Part shown: positions 13,345 to 14,157 of the stretch, piece by piece | Numbering within the stretch: position 1 is the stretch's first letter | Layout of the letters: every line of letters begins with the position of its first letter | The notes under the pieces: model-generated | The model's database searches: none | What the model was told of the DNA's origin: nothing | The model's input: only the letters and a program-made list of their open reading frames with translations | Translations under genes and position numbers: made by a program | From: an uncultured Lachnospiraceae bacterium | GTDB taxonomy: Bacteria > Bacillota > Clostridia > Lachnospirales > Lachnospiraceae | Reading direction: 5' to 3' | DNA: 14,157 nucleotides | Assembly: GCA_902783765.1 (NCBI GenBank) | Contig: CACZSB010000042.1 | Coordinates: 1-14,157, forward strand

Positions 13345-13582
13345 CCTGTCATTCTGAGGCTGAAAGCCGAAGAATCCTATAAGGTGGGGGTAAGTCGCCC
13401 CCCTCCGGCAGCTGCGCTGCCACCTCCTTCCACCGTCATCTGCAAACCTTCCCTTGTCGGTCGGTTTACAGGACGGTGTCAAGAAAACCGCCTCGCTTCT
13501 TCTGCCACTGGCAGCGCTTCGGCGTTTTTCACCCCCCTCGTCAGGGGGGAGGCAAGGGTCGCCCTCACCCCAAGGGGATAAT
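13345..13582. repeat. Hairpin-rich, repeat-like intergenic element
   Basis: No gene is supported here. The left edge (13348-13377) resembles the dispersed bacterial repeat TGTCATTCTGAG...GAAGAATC and folds as ATTCT-ga-GGCT-gaa-AGCC-ga-AGAAT. Further perfect hairpins are GGCAGC-tgc-GCTGCC (13407-13421) and CCCCCCT-cgtc-AGGGGGG (13532-13549). Weaker ones are GGGGG with CCCCC (13386-13403), AAACC with GGTTT (13444-13467) and GCCA-ct-GGC near 13504-13512. The base composition (C-runs and G-runs) differs from the flanking genes. Copy number in the genome cannot be judged from one window. Confidence 0.55.
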
Positions 13583-14157
13583 ATGGATTTATTTGATTAT
13601 TACGGAGAAAAGCAAAAGGAAAAGGACAGTCCCCTGGCCCTGAGACTTCGGCCCAGTAGCCTGGAAGAGGTGGTGGGTCAGGAGCACATTTTGGGAGAAG
13701 GCAAGCTGCTGCGCCGGGCCATACAGGCGGATCAATTGTCCTCCCTGGTATTTTACGGCCCCCCGGGCACGGGAAAAACCACCCTGGCCCAGGTGATTGC
13801 CGCCGCCACCCGGGCGGATTTCCGCCAGATCAACGCCACCGCCGCCGGAAAAAAGGACATGGAAACTGTGGTGGCGGAGGCCAAACAAAACCGGGCGGCC
13901 TACGGAAAACGTACCATTCTGTTTATTGACGAAATTCATCGTTTCAACAAGGCTCAGCAGGATTATCTTTTGCCCTTCGTGGAAGACGGCACTGTGATTC
14001 TGATCGGGGCCACCACGGAAAACCCCTTTTTTGAAGTGAATCGGGCCCTTTTGTCCCGTTCCCATATTTTTGAATTAAAACCTTTACAGCCGGAGGATAT
14101 CGCCACCCTGATCCGCCGGGCCGTTACGGACCCGGAAAAGGGCATGGGCATGTACGG
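13583..14157 (+). CDS. rarA: Replication-associated recombination protein A (AAA+ ATPase), N-terminal part
   Basis: The frame is open from ATG 13583 to the window edge and gives 191 residues of a protein whose relatives have roughly 420-450. It shows RLRPSSLEEVVGQEHILG, Walker A GPPGTGKT (59-66), Walker B ILFIDEIHRFN (112-122), sensor 1 GATTENP (142-148) and a likely arginine finger in ALLSRS (Arg159). These identify RarA/MgsA, a clamp-loader-like ATPase that acts at stalled replication forks with SSB. The C-terminal tetramerisation domain is outside the window. AAGGGG at 13572-13577 precedes the ATG by 5 nt and lies at the edge of the repeat-like element. I see no clear promoter in the 240-bp spacer, so read-through from the upstream operon is possible. 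Confidence 0.93.
   Translation, partial: MDLFDYYGEKQKEKDSPLALRLRPSSLEEVVGQEHILGEGKLLRRAIQADQLSSLVFYGPPGTGKTTLAQVIAAATRADFRQINATAAGKKDMETVVAEAKQNRAAYGKRTILFIDEIHRFNKAQQDYLLPFVEDGTVILIGATTENPFFEVNRALLSRSHIFELKPLQPEDIATLIRRAVTDPEKGMGMY

Noticed and set aside
13384..13581. Small open frame in the hairpin-rich spacer
   Set aside because: The peptide is Pro/Ala/Arg-rich, as expected for translated C-rich repeats. It lacks a ribosome binding site and runs across several palindromes.
1..14157. Search for CRISPR arrays, tRNA or rRNA genes, integrases and transposases
   Set aside because: No regularly spaced direct repeats, cloverleaf sequences (including the tRNA-Trp often found near secE) or recombinase motifs were seen by eye.

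Overview
The window looks like a chromosomal segment of a Bacillota (Firmicutes) genome, most likely class Clostridia, with moderately high GC. This rests on the gene order rpmG-secE-nusG-rplK-rplA-rplJ-rplL, a Gram-positive L10 leader, strong AGGAGG ribosome binding sites, a YtrA-type GntR/ABC operon and a membrane-anchored Big_2/Amidase_3 protein. The genus cannot be fixed from sequence alone.

Left part (1-4010). The window opens in a C-terminal helicase fragment (UvrD_C_2-like), whose reading frame is doubtful before about position 80. It converges on a minus-strand operon at a hairpin terminator (340-373). That operon reads, from 3922 down to 478: a GntR/YtrA-type repressor, an ABC ATPase and a large ABC-2-type permease with a soluble C-terminal domain. 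All three genes overlap by ATGA. The promoter is near-consensus (TTGACA, 17 bp, TATACC), and a long interrupted palindrome covers the -10 and start region. The layout predicts an autorepressed export or envelope-stress transporter.

Centre (4058-7490). A divergent consensus promoter drives rpmG-secE-nusG-rplK-rplA, which ends at a terminator (6283-6325). A separate promoter (6354-6382) drives the L10 leader RNA, with visible antiterminator and terminator, and then rplJ-rplL, which ends at a strong terminator (7464-7490). These genes supply ribosome stalk and large-subunit proteins, the Sec translocon and a transcription elongation factor. rpoB and rpoC, which usually follow rplL in Firmicutes, are absent here.

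Right part (7490-13344). A promoter whose -35 box lies in the T-rich tail of the rplL terminator starts a transcript predicted to begin with a perfect hairpin. It reads a 919-residue membrane-anchored cell-wall amidase with eight Ig-like modules, dihydrolipoyl dehydrogenase, lipoate-protein ligase and a YfcE-type metallophosphoesterase, all closely spaced. Dehydrogenase and ligase form a lipoate-enzyme pair; their link to the amidase looks like operon sharing rather than a pathway.

Right end (13345-14157). A 240-bp hairpin-rich, repeat-like spacer precedes the N-terminal 191 codons of the AAA+ recombination factor RarA, which runs off the window. No rRNA, tRNA, CRISPR array or transposase was seen.
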